Positions 1 through 11,274 of a stretch of 60,991 nucleotides of DNA are shown one piece after another. Made by a program: the position numbers and the translations under genes. The notes under the pieces are model-generated. The model saw nothing but the letters and a program-made list of their open reading frames with translations, was not told the DNA's origin and searched no databases. Within the stretch, counting starts at the first letter, position 1. Each line of letters begins with the position of its first letter. The DNA is from Chrysomallon squamiferum (lineage: Eukaryota > Mollusca > Gastropoda > Neomphalida > Peltospiridae): positions 15,598,953 through 15,659,943 of the forward strand of contig CM022674.1 in NCBI GenBank assembly GCA_012295275.1, read 5' to 3'.

Positions 1-186
1 AAATCACATACACATATAAACTTGTTATAATCATTATAAATAGTGTCTACTTTGATATAAATATAGAGCGGCTTCGTCCACGCAGAAACTGATTATACTG
101 CGATCTCGCCCATCACGAATTCAACATTGGGCTAGTTTGACATCCTTCATGTAAATGGGCCTAAATTAATAATAAAACAAAACAAA

Positions 187-262
<76 letters not shown>

Positions 263-974
263 TGTATACGTGCAAGAGTTCAGATTGTTGTTATCTGGTT
301 TTATCTTCTGATAAAAACATTTGAACGTCCTGACTTACTTGTGTTATTAAAATATCAGGTCACCTGATCTGTCGGAAGTTTCTACTTTCGTTTCTTGTTC
401 ACACTGATTATCTGTTATTGCTTCGCATTCTTTTGTAGACTGTTCGTTAAGTTCCATATCATGGCAAACGGGTATCAACTTCCGGCCATGGCAAGTGGAA
501 ATGGTTGTATATGATTCGTTAGATTTGTTTATTTATTTGTTTGTTTGTTTGGTTTGGTTTGGTTTGGTTTGGTTGGTTTGTTTGTTTGTTTCTTCGTTTG
601 GTCTGTTTGTTAATTTAGAGGTGATAGTTTATAGTGTACAGTTGAAAAATATACGTCGCACATTAATCATATCAGATATATAATATCAGGTTACTTTAAA
701 ATACTGAAACAGATATTTGTATCAGAATTATTTATTTAGTTCAGTTATAGCTATTGTTGTTGTTGCTGTTGTTGTTGTTATTAGTGCTGCTATTGTTGTT
801 ACAATTCACTCGTCTGTCTGGAATACTGATATAATGAAATGAGAAAGATAACGAAGAAAAAACCTGTTGTCGTTATCAACTGAACGAATCTCGGTCAGAT
901 ATGTAGACAAGGGCATGGTATTTTTGTTACTCATTATGTCCGTGGCTCAGCATTTGCTCCAAAAATTAAATAAT
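1..974. other. Left edge, no recognisable gene
   Basis: AT-rich non-coding sequence. It holds a TAA microsatellite and several short GTT or TTG runs. The small open frame near 495-683 is made of TTTG-type low-complexity sequence and is not taken as a gene. I see no homology here to the repeated modules that begin at about 975. Confidence 0.5.
189..262. repeat. (TAA)n microsatellite
   Basis: About 24 uninterrupted TAA units. Confidence 0.95.
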
Positions 975-1399
975 TAAAACTACACATGACACCAACGTTA
1001 ATCAACGAACTGTTTGTTATTCGGTTCGCCATTTGCGCGGAAAGAGCCTGCGACAAAGATATCACCTATGCTTGGGACGTCATAGTAGAGATGACGTCAG
1101 AACTATTGTTACACCGTCGCGACAGCAACCGACAAGCTGAGAAGGAAGTTCTTGAAGAGAGTTTGAGTGATTCTGAAGACGAGGTTTTCCCCGAGCTCGA
1201 TAATGATATGATATTCGACAATCAGAGATGCAATCTACAAAGAGCACAGCTGCGGAGAAATCTGTTTTTGAAGATGGTCTCCGATCCCAAATCGTATCAG
1301 CACCAGGTGTTCAAATCTCTCGATATTGATAACATGAGGATCAGAAGTCAGTCAATAGGTGAGAGGGATTCCTTTGTAGTAATGGCTGCTGTTCGGTAA
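975..1399 (+). pseudogene. Decarboxylase last-exon fragment, module A
   Basis: This is a 5'-truncated copy of the last exon (exon 13) of the decarboxylase at 17185-24391. It keeps the family's C-terminal core (FVIRFAICAERACDKD, ITYAWDVIVEM) and the acidic extension (SLSDSEDEV, RRNLFLKMVSDPKSY). The exon start encoding GPNCLT and the following residues is missing, as are all upstream exons. A deletion near the end joins GER to DSFVVMAAVR, so the normal ending SVDYIFGTPL is lost. The same 3' deletion is present in the fragment at 42180-42506 but not in the two long copies, so these two fragments form a subfamily. It cannot encode a decarboxylase: the PLP lysine exon is absent. Confidence 0.85.
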
Positions 1400-2217
1400 G
1401 CGTAGAATTTATTTACTATAAGTATTGAAATTAAAGAAGGAAAATATAGATTTCAGACAGAAACTTATTTTATTTTTTAATCTGTACGCTTTCATTTTCA
1501 GTTATTTTATTTTGTTCTATTTACTTACTCTAATTTTTATCTTTAAAAACAAGGAACTGTTTAATGTCTCGCTCAGGAAAAAAACATTTTAATCCATAAG
1601 TATTAAAAGCGTTTTAATATAATCTTAAAGTTAGTGAGAGACACTGAAAATGAATAAACTGCTGATTAGCAGTAAGAGTTTTATGTTCATCTTTCCATAG
1701 ACAGAAAAGCACATAGCACAACCTTTTATAAACACACTGATTAGTATTAATGCAGTCATCCAGCGAAACAGAACTGAAACTTACCTCACTTGTTTGGTTC
1801 ATTTATTAAAATATTATTTTCTATAACTAATTATTTGAACATAGTTAATTAATAATTACATATTCTGTTACAAGTGACCACACAACATTTGCCACAGTTT
1901 CTTTTTGAAAGCAAACTTTGGGGTTCACTGATTCTATGAGGATAAGGACAGGAGGGATAGATGTTCAAGTGTTAATAATAACATGGTGTTGTGTTTAGAC
2001 TTGAAACTGTTCATAATACTTTAGACATAGATCACATTTAAACAATGAACTGTAGACAGTTTCAAACATTATTATTTTGCATTTCTGAAATTAAATATCA
2101 GGAAATAGTTAAATTGTGGGATAATAAACTATTGTTATCAAAAATTATGAACAGTCCTGTCTCCTACACGATAAGTGTTTGAGAGAAAAAAAAGAGAAGT
2201 TCCTCAGTTATCAATAA
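1400..2217. other. Module A intergenic sequence
   Basis: Non-coding sequence homologous to 24392-25555 and, inverted, to 41400-42180 and 45290-46426. Shared landmarks are a stretch around 1860-1960 with ACAAGTGACCACACAACA and the stretch around 2095-2200. It is shorter than copy B because it lacks the part matching about 25020-25440. No gene is seen in it. Confidence 0.7.
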
Positions 2218-2221
2218 CTGT

Positions 2222-2272
<51 letters not shown>
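2218..2272. repeat. (TG)n microsatellite
   Basis: TG dinucleotide run at the same relative place as 25568-25627 and, inverted, 45193-45260. Confidence 0.9.
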
Positions 2273-2273
<1 letters not shown>

Positions 2274-2479
2274 CATGGCGAAGAAGATAAATAATATAAA
2301 GGGTACATTAGGGCTTTTGATACCATGTATCAAGATATCTGACATCTATTATATAATTCTACACGATCAGTACATTCGGCTGATATCTTAATCCCTGTAA
2401 TATATATTTTTTTGTATATCCTAATTACCCATGCACCACTGAAATGTAAACCTTAATATATCTACGTAAACGATCTACG

Positions 2480-2840
2480 TAATGTCATCACTTATGTATA
2501 CCACAGACCTACACACCCCTGTAATGCAATTATTTGTATACACTAGTGACCCATACACCTGTGTAATGTAATTCTCTGTGTATAATACTGACCCATACAT
2601 CTGTGTAATGTAATTATTTGTGTGTCCTACTGACCCATACACCTGTGTAATGTAATTGTTTATGTATAATACTGACCCATACATCTATGTAATGTAATTA
2701 TTTGTGTATACTACTGACCCATATACCAGTGTATTGTAATCCTTTGTGTATCCTTCTGACTCATACACCTGTGTAATGTAATTATTTGTGTGTCCTACTG
2801 ACCCATACACTTGCAATGCAATCCTTCTTCTATCCTACAT
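2480..2840 (-). repeat. 42-bp tandem satellite, module A
   Basis: Degenerate tandem repeat with a period near 42 bp, built on ACCCATACACCTGTGTAATG followed by TAATTATTTGTGTATACTAC-type sequence. It lies between the 3' ends of the decarboxylase and PARP modules. Because 42 is divisible by three, it gives an open frame with 14-residue periodicity (YGSV, YIxNYITQ) on the minus strand. I regard this as a by-product, not a gene. Related arrays are at 25860-26300, 40540-40620 and 44770-45000. Confidence 0.85.
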
Positions 2841-3264
2841 ACCCATTATACCTCTGTAGTTTATGCTATTGACCTATGCTGCCCTGTAATATAAACCCCA
2901 GTCTACAGTACAGTGAGGGGTTATCTCATCCTCTTGTGAGTATATAAATAGAAATGTCCACATAAAATGTGAAATAAAAAATAATTTGTTATTAATATAT
3001 TTTTGGTTGAGCAAAAGCAAACGAACATTTCCCAAAACAACAACCAAAATAACCATCCCGACAGCAAGATCCTCTTAACTCTATTATAGATCTGCAGGCA
3101 AAGCAGTGAACTGGGGCCACTAGCTACACATTGTCCACTTGTTATCATTAAAATTAGTACAAATATTATTATTATCTTTAACAAAACATATACTAAATAT
3201 GCATTTTTACAGTAATAAATATTGATAGATATAAAGGCATTTGAAGCACACGTCAGTTTGATGT

Positions 3265-4228
3265 GTTAGCTGTATATAGCAGAAGTTGAACTTGGTGAAT
3301 TATTCACTGTAGAAGTAGAACTGTGAAATATTCGTGGAATGTTGGAAGGATTTGCTGTAGAACTGTGAAAGAATGGTGGAGGGAACGGTGGTGGAGGGAA
3401 CGGTGGTGTAGTGAAGGGTGGTGGATGAAAGGGTGGTGGAGGGAAGGGTGGTGGAGGGAACGGTGGACGCAGGAATGGAGGGGGGAATTGATTCCAATAT
3501 AGATTGGGTACTTGAACACTTCTGATCGGAATAGAGGCCTAAAAAGACGATACTGAGGAAACTGAGGAAGACAATTCTGGTGTGTTCTTCACAGAATATC
3601 CAAGTAGAAACATTGGGTAAATCTGGGTAGTGTCAAAAATTACAAAAACTGATGGATTATTTACATCATCGACACAAGAATCATAAAGAACATGTAGGTA
3701 TCATAGCTATATATTGTTAAAGAGCAAAGTTCTCGTTCTTAATTAAACGAATTTCTGGTAGGAGTAATCGCCTCTGAAACAGGTACTGAGGAGATTCATG
3801 AAGGCAATTCTGGTCTGGTCTCCACAGAATATTCAAGTAGAAACATTGGGTAACTCTGTGAAGTGTCAAAGATTACAAAAACTGATGGATTATTTACATC
3901 ATCGACACAGGAATCATAAAGAACATGTCCTTTCCTAGGAGGAGGCCGGCAGTAGGAACTTTCACCTTTTGCATACTGGCCTACAAGAACCTTTGAAATG
4001 AACATGAAACAATGTGATCCTGTGGTGTAGCAGTGGCTGTATTTGGCATCCCGAGCAAAATAAGCCCCCTTTCCGTACGATGTTCCATGTTTGCCATTCA
4101 GTCTGAAATCGATGTTGTTGTGGCAGATTCCACGTATGACACTGACGTCATCACTTGTTCCATGAAAGAGAAATCTTTCGTTAATATCTCCTTCATCAGC
4201 CCTCTTCATCGACATTGCATTTCTCATA
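3265..4228 (-). pseudogene. PARP catalytic exon and tail fragment, module A
   Basis: This is the last exon of a PARP12-like gene, starting after an AG acceptor at about 4229-4230 and read leftward. The ART core is intact: HGT (nicotinamide-side His), GKGAYFARDAKYS (Tyr), and PSVFVIFD, where the third triad position is Val instead of the Ile seen in the 39063-39846 copy. The frame stops just after the domain, at about 3796. A second partial copy of the domain's 3' end follows (3545-3690), then a short stretch of the Ser/Thr repeat tail (3300-3500). No zinc-finger or WWE exons precede it; upstream is intron remnant and then a LINE. It is probably a 5'-truncated duplicate, although the catalytic exon itself has no disabling change. 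Confidence 0.8.
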
Positions 4229-4545
4229 CTGCAAAAGAGAAAAAGACATTTGGTCTCGAAAGATTCATAATATTTACAGATATTATTGATTACTTCTCAC
4301 CTATTTGGAGATCAACTATTTCTTTCATAAAACTACAGATGGCTGTTGAAAGTCAGTTGTTTGTTTCCAACACTACGGAAATATATCATATAATCTTCCC
4401 TTTACAACTGTAAATCAATCATTTATTTAATTAGCATGAGAAAATATTAATCAAATATATATCACTGATTATTTATTTAAAGATAATATTTATTCAATTG
4501 ATTATTTATTTAAAGATTAAACATCGATCATTGAATATTTATTTA
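4229..4545 (-). other. Remnant of PARP last intron
   Basis: Homologous to the intron upstream of the catalytic exon in the other copies (28200-29000 and, inverted, 38280-39060). It includes the ATTTATTTAATGAG / ATCACTGATTATTTATTTAA degenerate repeats. The homology stops where LINE sequence begins, which marks the left-hand break of module A. Confidence 0.65.
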
Positions 4546-4880
4546 ATGAGTAGTCTTTCTATTAGTTGTATATTTGTAAAACCCCATATTTCACAACCAT
4601 ACAGTAAATCAAGTATTCAGTCGATGGAGAGATTATTCTGACGATTTTTAGCTATTAGGCTATACATAGCTTTCACTGCTTTTTTATACAGTTGTCTAAC
4701 GTTGTAAGTGAATAGACCGTTTCTTCTAAAATGTATGCCAAAATATTTATATTTATCTATAATCTCTCCATCAAATTTAAATATATAATCACTAGTTTTT
4801 CTCCTTTTACTGAATATTCAGTTTAAAGCTGGTCAAAAGCATACACTTTATAGCCAAGAATATTAATGTTATCAGTCTTA
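4546..4880 (-). mobile_element. Degraded non-LTR retrotransposon (LINE) RT fragment
   Basis: Read leftward, the sequence encodes YKYFGIHFRRNG, then VRQLYKKAVKAMYSLI, then LLYGCEIWGF. The order matches the region after the RT catalytic core in many animal LINEs (Y-K-Y-L-G, K-A-M-Y-S-L, L-L-Y-G-C-E-x-W-G). An in-frame stop after LSID and a loss of residues before the YGCE motif show that it is dead. It abuts module A and may mark the site where the module was cut. Confidence 0.75.
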
Positions 4881-5035
4881 TCTGTTTTTGTTTCAACTTA
4901 ACATATTATATCATACTTACTAATGGTTTCAGTACATATAGTATCTTTGAGCTTACTTACAAACCGCACACGTTAATCTCTATCCTTTTTAAGACATAAG
5001 GGCTTACTCCTTTATGAGTTTTGTTTGGGGTATTT

Positions 5036-5323
5036 TTACAAATGAGATAATTTTTGCACTGACTGAATTGGCTTGTCTTGGTGAGATTTCAAATCTCCGA
5101 GATCTTTTTTATTCCTTTCAAACCGACTGTTAATATAATTCATACCCGTTTCCACATCTTGAACTTTTTTCTTAATATCATTTTGCCACTGATATCTTAT
5201 ACAGTTATTTCCATACTGAATAAGTCGTTTTCCGATGATATCCAATTGTTCCAGTTGATCACACATTATATCTAACTTTGTAGTCAAAGTATCTGATTTT
5301 ATACTGACATCTTGATTGTGCAC
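5036..5323 (-). CDS. Coiled-coil-like open frame, unassigned
   Basis: A 95-codon frame with heptad-like spacing of hydrophobic residues and many charged residues (TTKLDIMCDQLEQLDIIGKR, DIKKKVQDVETGMNY). It lies about 150 bp from the LINE RT fragment on the same strand, so it may be part of that element's ORF1, which is often a coiled-coil protein. No diagnostic domain is visible and no splice signals were established. A host-gene origin is not excluded. Confidence 0.3.
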   Translation of the reverse strand: MHNQDVSIKSDTLTTKLDIMCDQLEQLDIIGKRLIQYGNNCIRYQWQNDIKKKVQDVETGMNYINSRFERNKKDLGDLKSHQDKPIQSVQKLSHL

Positions 5324-7428
5324 AACTAGTGAAATTAAACCAGAATACTGACCGTGAGATCCATAGTGCTGTCCACATTGTCCATACTGTGACTGCTGAG
5401 ACTGTTGGGTGGCGGCTTACTGTTGAATTGGTGTTGACTGATAAAATGCTGCAGATGAACATTTAAGGTCATTTGACATTTGTGTATTTTGACATCCTGA
5501 GTATGATCTCTTCTTGACCAGCTTGGCTACTGTTTACCTTTATTTTCTGTTCACTTTCTCCACTTATATTTTTACTCTTATGTTTTTCTCTTTTTACCTT
5601 TTCTCATTTTGATGTTGCATACTCAGGTATCTTTAGAAATAATTTACTTTGAAAAAATGGATAAAATCCCTTTAATACTAATAAACATTATCTATTTTCA
5701 CACAGAGATAAGAGACACGACTTTCATTTCCACAAGATGCTTTTGTTTTCACTTTCAGGAACAGGAAGTCAGATTAACAAAATATTTTGTCTGATTGGAT
5801 GTGCAAGTCACGTGATAGTGAGGTTGTATTAACCTGTTGTTTTTATTGGGATTAGCGACTTGTGAAATAACTAACGTTCCAGTATCACCAGTAATTTAAC
5901 TGCTTTGTTTAAACTTTGCGGGCTTTTTTTTTTTTTTTTTTGACTTCTGGTAAATCGTAATGGGGATCAATTGCTTAATTATTTCCTAAGCTGATTGTGC
6001 AACAAGTGGGAAGATGAATCCATTATTTTATACCATATACAGGACATCTGATTACCAGTTAATTCGACCATGACCTTTCTTTGTTATATAACAAATTGAT
6101 GTGTAACAAAAGTCAGTGTATCCATAAAAGTAAACCTTGATTCTATTATTTTGAATACTCACTGAGAAATAATTGTTATTAATGAGTGTGTGTGTGACCA
6201 ATATAACTTAGCTAAATGATTAAATACTAAATTTGAATGGTGTTGAAATATATTAATTTAGAGTTTAATGTTTCACTAGTTTGTTTAGGTTTTTGGATTA
6301 TTTCATTATAATGGTAATTAATAATACGGAGTGTATTTAATGTTGTTAATAATTAACATAATAAATATGTTTTATAAAATGTAATTATGTTTGTTTTCTT
6401 TGATACATGAGCTATATTTCCTGTATTCAAGAAAAACACACTACAATGGAATAATGCATTGTACGAGTTCTTGTGACTCCTCTGACATCCACTAGTGACA
6501 TAGTGTTTGTAAGGGAGACAGCAGTCTGCTCTTTAATATCTAACCTTAAGAATTATATAAGCTAAGTGTGACGGAGAAAGCAGTCTCCTGTTTAATATGT
6601 AATAGACGTTAGATTTTTCCTAAAACTTGTATAAGCTATGGTGAGGTGTTGTTTTGGGGAACCTTGACACCTGTGTCTCCTAAAGTTCCAACCAGTCTCG
6701 ACTCCATCTGGGACATCTATGTTAAAAGAGCCGCTGTGTGGTCTTTCTGTAATAATAACAGAGATCGTGTTTTGTTTGGGGCAATCAGTTTTTACACCGT
6801 ACAGAACAGACGTGTGGCTAACCCTCAGATGGACAGTTACATAGATCCAGCTGACTCAGATAACTATAAGTTTTTAAGGCTCTGTTTGAGCAACTCAAAG
6901 GCAGTTTGATGTGGTTTTCTAACAAATATCATTTGATTACATATAGCCTGAAGTAGTATAATCATTAGTTGGAGAATGGCTGATAATCTGTAATCAGACC
7001 AATCAAAGTAAGTTGTAATTATTATCTCTTAAACAGCGGGTAGAATAGTGAGACATCTGATCATCCTGCTAAGTAGTAGGTTATTTTCATTTACTTGCAT
7101 ATTCAAATACATCTTAGGGTTTGGTATTTTTCCTTGAGCGATAAACATATTTAATATCCCCCGTATGTTCTTTTATGTGGTGAGAGTAATTTTATGGGAC
7201 GAAGCTGTAATCGGCTGTGTAAGCATTGTAAACTTCTGGGTAAATAACTATTATTAGATCATATAATACATACATTCTTTCGATCCACAATTGTGTTGTT
7301 GTTTCTGGTGATTTAAAATTGGCTAAATATAAATTCGTATGTGACCTTGTTCCCTGAATAGCTATCTACCTGATACAGGGAGGTCTGTATGTATAGTTAG
7401 TGGTAATTTGGGGGAGCAGTGTTACGGC
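5324..7428. other. Unassigned single-copy stretch
   Basis: Between the LINE remnant and a short hairpin I recognise no gene family. There is a T homopolymer near 5921-5941. Two similar phrases around GGGAGACAGCAGTCTGCTC (6510-6530) and GGAGAAAGCAGTCTCCTG (6573-6590) form a short direct repeat. No copy of this stretch was noticed elsewhere in the window. Confidence 0.4.
6646..6909 (+). CDS. Hypothetical open frame, 87 codons
   Basis: The frame has mixed, non-repetitive composition (LDSIWDIYVKRAAVWSFC, NPQMDSYIDPADSDNYKFL) and looks more protein-like than its surroundings. I do not recognise it. It could be one exon of an unidentified gene or a remnant of a mobile element. There is no supporting neighbour or motif. 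Confidence 0.2.
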   Translation: MLFWGTLTPVSPKVPTSLDSIWDIYVKRAAVWSFCNNNRDRVLFGAISFYTVQNRRVANPQMDSYIDPADSDNYKFLRLCLSNSKAV

Positions 7429-7508
7429 TGTTACGGGGTTCTAATTTGGTCACGTGACGACTGTGTTAATTACGGGTCGCATGTGACTGCGTTAGACGCC
7501 CCGTAACA
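7429..7508. repeat. Short inverted repeat (possible tiny MITE or hairpin)
   Basis: TGTTACGGGG at 7429-7438 is answered by its exact reverse complement CCCCGTAACA at 7499-7508. The interior is GC-richer than its surroundings and contains the perfect palindrome GTCACGTGAC near 7450. Flanking GTGTTAC/GTTAC-type sequence extends the pairing imperfectly. No clear target-site duplication was found. Confidence 0.5.
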
Positions 7509-7979
7509 GTGTTACATACCAGCGAGTCTGGTAACTCTACTAATGTACAAGTAAATTGTGGAATGATTTAACTAAAAAAACAGACATAGTTTATTATGTT
7601 AATTTCCTCCAACAAGGTAATAAGTAAATTATTCATGTATATTCTGACATTTTCCTGCATTTTTCACATGGACATATTTCTGTTCTTTGTATATTTCAAT
7701 GTATAGTGTCTAGGGTTGGTCTATCTTAAATGTAATGTTTGGTTTGTGTCAGTATGTGCGAATGCTGATGCCAAACAGTAGCACAGAAAATATCGCGGTC
7801 GTCCACCGAAGTGTTGACAGTGTTCAAGGTAAAGTTTTGGACGTTTAGAATTCTGAAATATATTGGACTGCAAGGCAGAAGCCAACAAAGACTGGATGAT
7901 GTTTCAGAAAAATGGAAAACCAAACTGTGGGGGTGCAAAAATTGGCAGCGGTAGATTGTATGAAAGTGAAAAAATATTA

Positions 7980-9060
7980 AAGGAAGATAAAGAAGCCAAT
8001 TGGTAAAAAATTAAATATAACAATATCAGAAATGTGCGCCAAATCAAAACAGAAACCTGATTATTTTAAGAAACAAGGTACTTTTCAGGAAGCAGTCAAA
8101 AGTTAAATTGAAACAAGAAACCATACCACTAAAATAAAGAACGAATCCAACCTAGTGCATGATCACAGCTGTGAATGTGAGAGAAATGTAAAAAATGGTG
8201 ACATAGACGTCACTGATACAGGATTCATATGGAGACCCATGAAGTATTTTGACAACACCTGCTGCGTTAATGCAGTGATGCAAGCCCTAGCAGCAAGCGA
8301 TTTGTATGGTTAATTCTTTATAAAAACAAATGTGAACCTCTAACTGTATATTCTGATACTTATGTAACATTACGAGTTCAATTAGTAGAAGAAAGTGTAC
8401 TGCAAGTACTGCAACATTTGAAAGATGAAAATAAACACTGCGAAGAGGTACCTGATGATATTTTACACAAAGCTGTATTAAATGTTGCTTACGCAATGGG
8501 AACAAATATTAATGGTCACCAAAATGTTTATCATTTTTTTTTTTTAAAAGTATATGCAATATACTGAAAGAGTTCAAGGTAATATTATTTTATGACGTTC
8601 GTATATTTGTTTACAGTGAAAATCAGGAAAAATAATCATGCACATTTCATAACATGTCAACTTTATGCAATGGGTTACAGTTCTGTACAACAGTTATTTG
8701 ATAATTTTCTCAAATCAAAGACAGTAGAAAAGATTTGCATATTGTCACATAATAAATGTTTATTAATGAACTTTTAGTTTCTTTCCCTTCAACTCTTATT
8801 TTCACAATTCACAGATTTTTATTTGATGAGTGAATACATGAGAACAAATTCAAATTATGTTCAAGTTCCTCACAATTTGTTCATAAAAAATAATGACAAG
8901 AGTAAAAATATCGAACAAGCAAAAAGCATATATCATCTGAAGAATTTGTTTGAAACCAAAGAGATTCCTGTCACCAAGGTCACAATACCACACTTATTGA
9001 ACATTGTGGTCAGTTTGTTTCATGTGATTATAATTATCTGTCTTTTTCAACTGACAACTT
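7980..9060 (+). pseudogene. Degraded ubiquitin-specific-protease-like sequence
   Basis: Around 8210-8310 one frame reads GFIWRPMKYFDNTCCVNAVM then QALAASDLYG. This resembles the USP Cys box (N-x-G-N-T-C-Y-x-N-x-x-L-Q-x-L), with the catalytic Cys present but several signature residues changed. Later frames contain LQVLQHLKDENKHCEEVPDD (about 8400-8460) and, near 9000, CGQFVSCDYNYLSFST, which recalls the zinc-ribbon Cys pair and Y-x-x-L-S-L strand of USPs. Stops and frame changes separate these parts (for example a stop directly after DLYG), so it is probably non-functional. It could be a retrocopy or a protease domain carried by a mobile element. The USP assignment is moderately supported. Confidence 0.4.
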
Positions 9061-9481
9061 TAATCATACATGCATGCTACATGTTATTCTGTCATAGAGT
9101 AGACAAACATCTGCCATTATTTACTCAATCTGTTATTAATGTTTGGTGCATCAGCAGTGGTTTCAAAGGTATAAAACGTGACATTCAACTCTGTAAGAAC
9201 ATTTTTTTCTAATTCCAGGATAATTTGAACTAGGGAACAGAAAATGACATCAAATTATATATTTGGCACAAAATACAAAAACATGAAAGAATTTCAATGT
9301 TATAGGCCATGTGAACGTTTATATTTGAATTTAAACCATATATTTAAGATCAGTATTTTTGCTACACCTACTATTGCTGAGAACTATAAAACACTACATT
9401 TAAAGTATTATTCATGCAAGGAACGTAATGAAAATTATGTATGTTCTGACATTTTTTCATTGTTCAGGTCAATGCATTTTC

Positions 9482-9680
9482 TAATCAGGAAGTCTCTAAA
9501 CATATCATGAAGGCAAGTAACAGCAGTGAACAGTACGTGGGTTTGAGTGAAGTCACTAAACATATCATGAAGGCAAGTAACAACAGTGAACAGTACCTTT
9601 GTTTGAGTGAAGTCAGCAAACATATCATGAAAGCAAATTTATACAACAGTGAACAGAACCTGGTTTGACCGAAGTCTTAG
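9482..9680 (+). repeat. 60-bp tandem repeat, coding-like
   Basis: About three units of exactly 60 bp, with equivalent AAACATATCATGAAG phrases about 60 bp apart. Read as protein, each unit is a 20-residue block like LSEVTKHIMKASNNSEQY. Differences between units are mostly substitutions, plus a 3-bp insertion in the last, so the frame is conserved. It sits just downstream of the USP-like remnant. Confidence 0.75.
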
Positions 9681-9699
9681 TAGTATCAGACTGTAGAAA

Positions 9700-10260
9700 T
9701 GTTAGACAACAAAGAAACGAACCAAATAACATTACATGACATGAAAACTGCCAGAACTTGATGGACCATCATACAGGCTTAATTCGTCTGTTGCAGAAAA
9801 GAATGGAAAATGGATTCTTGTTTTTGTGTGAAGTTCATAGTTTGGAAATTAAGCATTGTGAAATGAAACCTGTAAATGACATAAATGTAACAGATTTACA
9901 AACATGCAGATCATTGTTATCATTTGACGACAAGAGTATAATAAACAGTGTATCATTAAAGATATTACGTTTTAGTATGGAAAAATTGAGTGAGAGATAA
10001 AGAGAACACTTCATTGATTACAATCCAATAGCGATGCAAACATTGGTATATGTTGTTAGCACTCAAATTGACTGTATAACTGTCATAAACCACATTCTTC
10101 TACATGATAGCTGCCTGAATTGCAGCCACATCAATGTATTCATATCTGTTCTAAACAAAACACCTGAAAAATCAACATATTCATATAGTAGATTCTGGTT
10201 GGTTTGGTCAGAAGATATTTGTGAACGGTGATAGTGACCAACCCAGATGGACATTTCACT
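9700..10260 (+). other. Unidentified coding-like remnant
   Basis: Two adjacent open frames (9758-10000 and 10034-10231) have balanced, non-repetitive composition, with phrases such as NGFLFLCEVHSLEIKHCE and VSTQIDCITVINHILLHDSC. They may be broken pieces of one protein continuing the 8-9.7 kb remnant. I do not recognise the family. Confidence 0.3.
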
Positions 10261-10439
10261 TAACGGAAAGTAAATGTAAAAGAAAGCCCTACAGGAGACT
10301 TATCATAAGTTATTCTGCCAGCACTTGCTCCACTGATTACTCCATTTTAAAAAATAAATACTGACCTACACAGAATAGGAAACAATTGTTAATTTTTTTT
10401 TACTATTTTACACCTTTCCCACCTTAAAACGTTTGCCAT

Positions 10440-10586
<147 letters not shown>

Positions 10587-11191
10587 ACACATTACTGATC
10601 TCAGTACTGAATTGCCTCTGTTACTGAGATCCCTCAGTAGTAACTGAGCCAAAAGTACCCGAGGTTGAGCGAAGTCAGAGAAAAATAACAGAGAGGCTAG
10701 TAGGATATGGGAATTACTATACTGACCGCAACCTGTCCTTGATGATGTCTGAAACTGCATCAGCTGTTACATTCAAGTGAGAGGGCACATACTGCTCTTT
10801 CTCAGTGACAGGATCAGAACTAAATGTTTACAAAACTGATTCTCATTATTGTGGAGATCTTTAGGGGAATTTAATACCTGAGTTTCGGCTATGACAGTGG
10901 GAAAATCTATGTTGTTTGGATGATCACCAGACTGGATATTTCAAGATATTCCTCCGGATAATTTATTATGATATAATCTTTACGAACAAATGAATATACT
11001 TAAACACTGTACATAACAACGTTAGCTAACAAACTAGATGAAATGTGAAATAATTATTTGATGTGGTTAATATACATATATTTATGTTGTCTACTTATAA
11101 ACCAACCAAATAACAGTTATTGCAGTGGGTATTAATAACAATTATCACCTTTGTTTTCGTTCCTGGTATTATAATTTATTGTTGTTGTCCC

Positions 11192-11196
<5 letters not shown>

Positions 11197-11249
<53 letters not shown>

Positions 11250-11274
11250 CAGTATTATTATACAGTATTATTAT
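11197..11274. repeat. (ATT)n microsatellite
   Basis: ATT run followed by three ATTATTATACA-type units. Its mirror is near 59540-59604. Confidence 0.9.

Noticed and set aside
2480-2840. CRISPR-like regular repeat array
   Set aside because: The units are contiguous and degenerate, with no unique spacers, and the genome is eukaryotic.
5259-5462. Trp/Val-rich minus-strand frame
   Set aside because: It overlaps the coiled-coil frame in another register and has no independent support.
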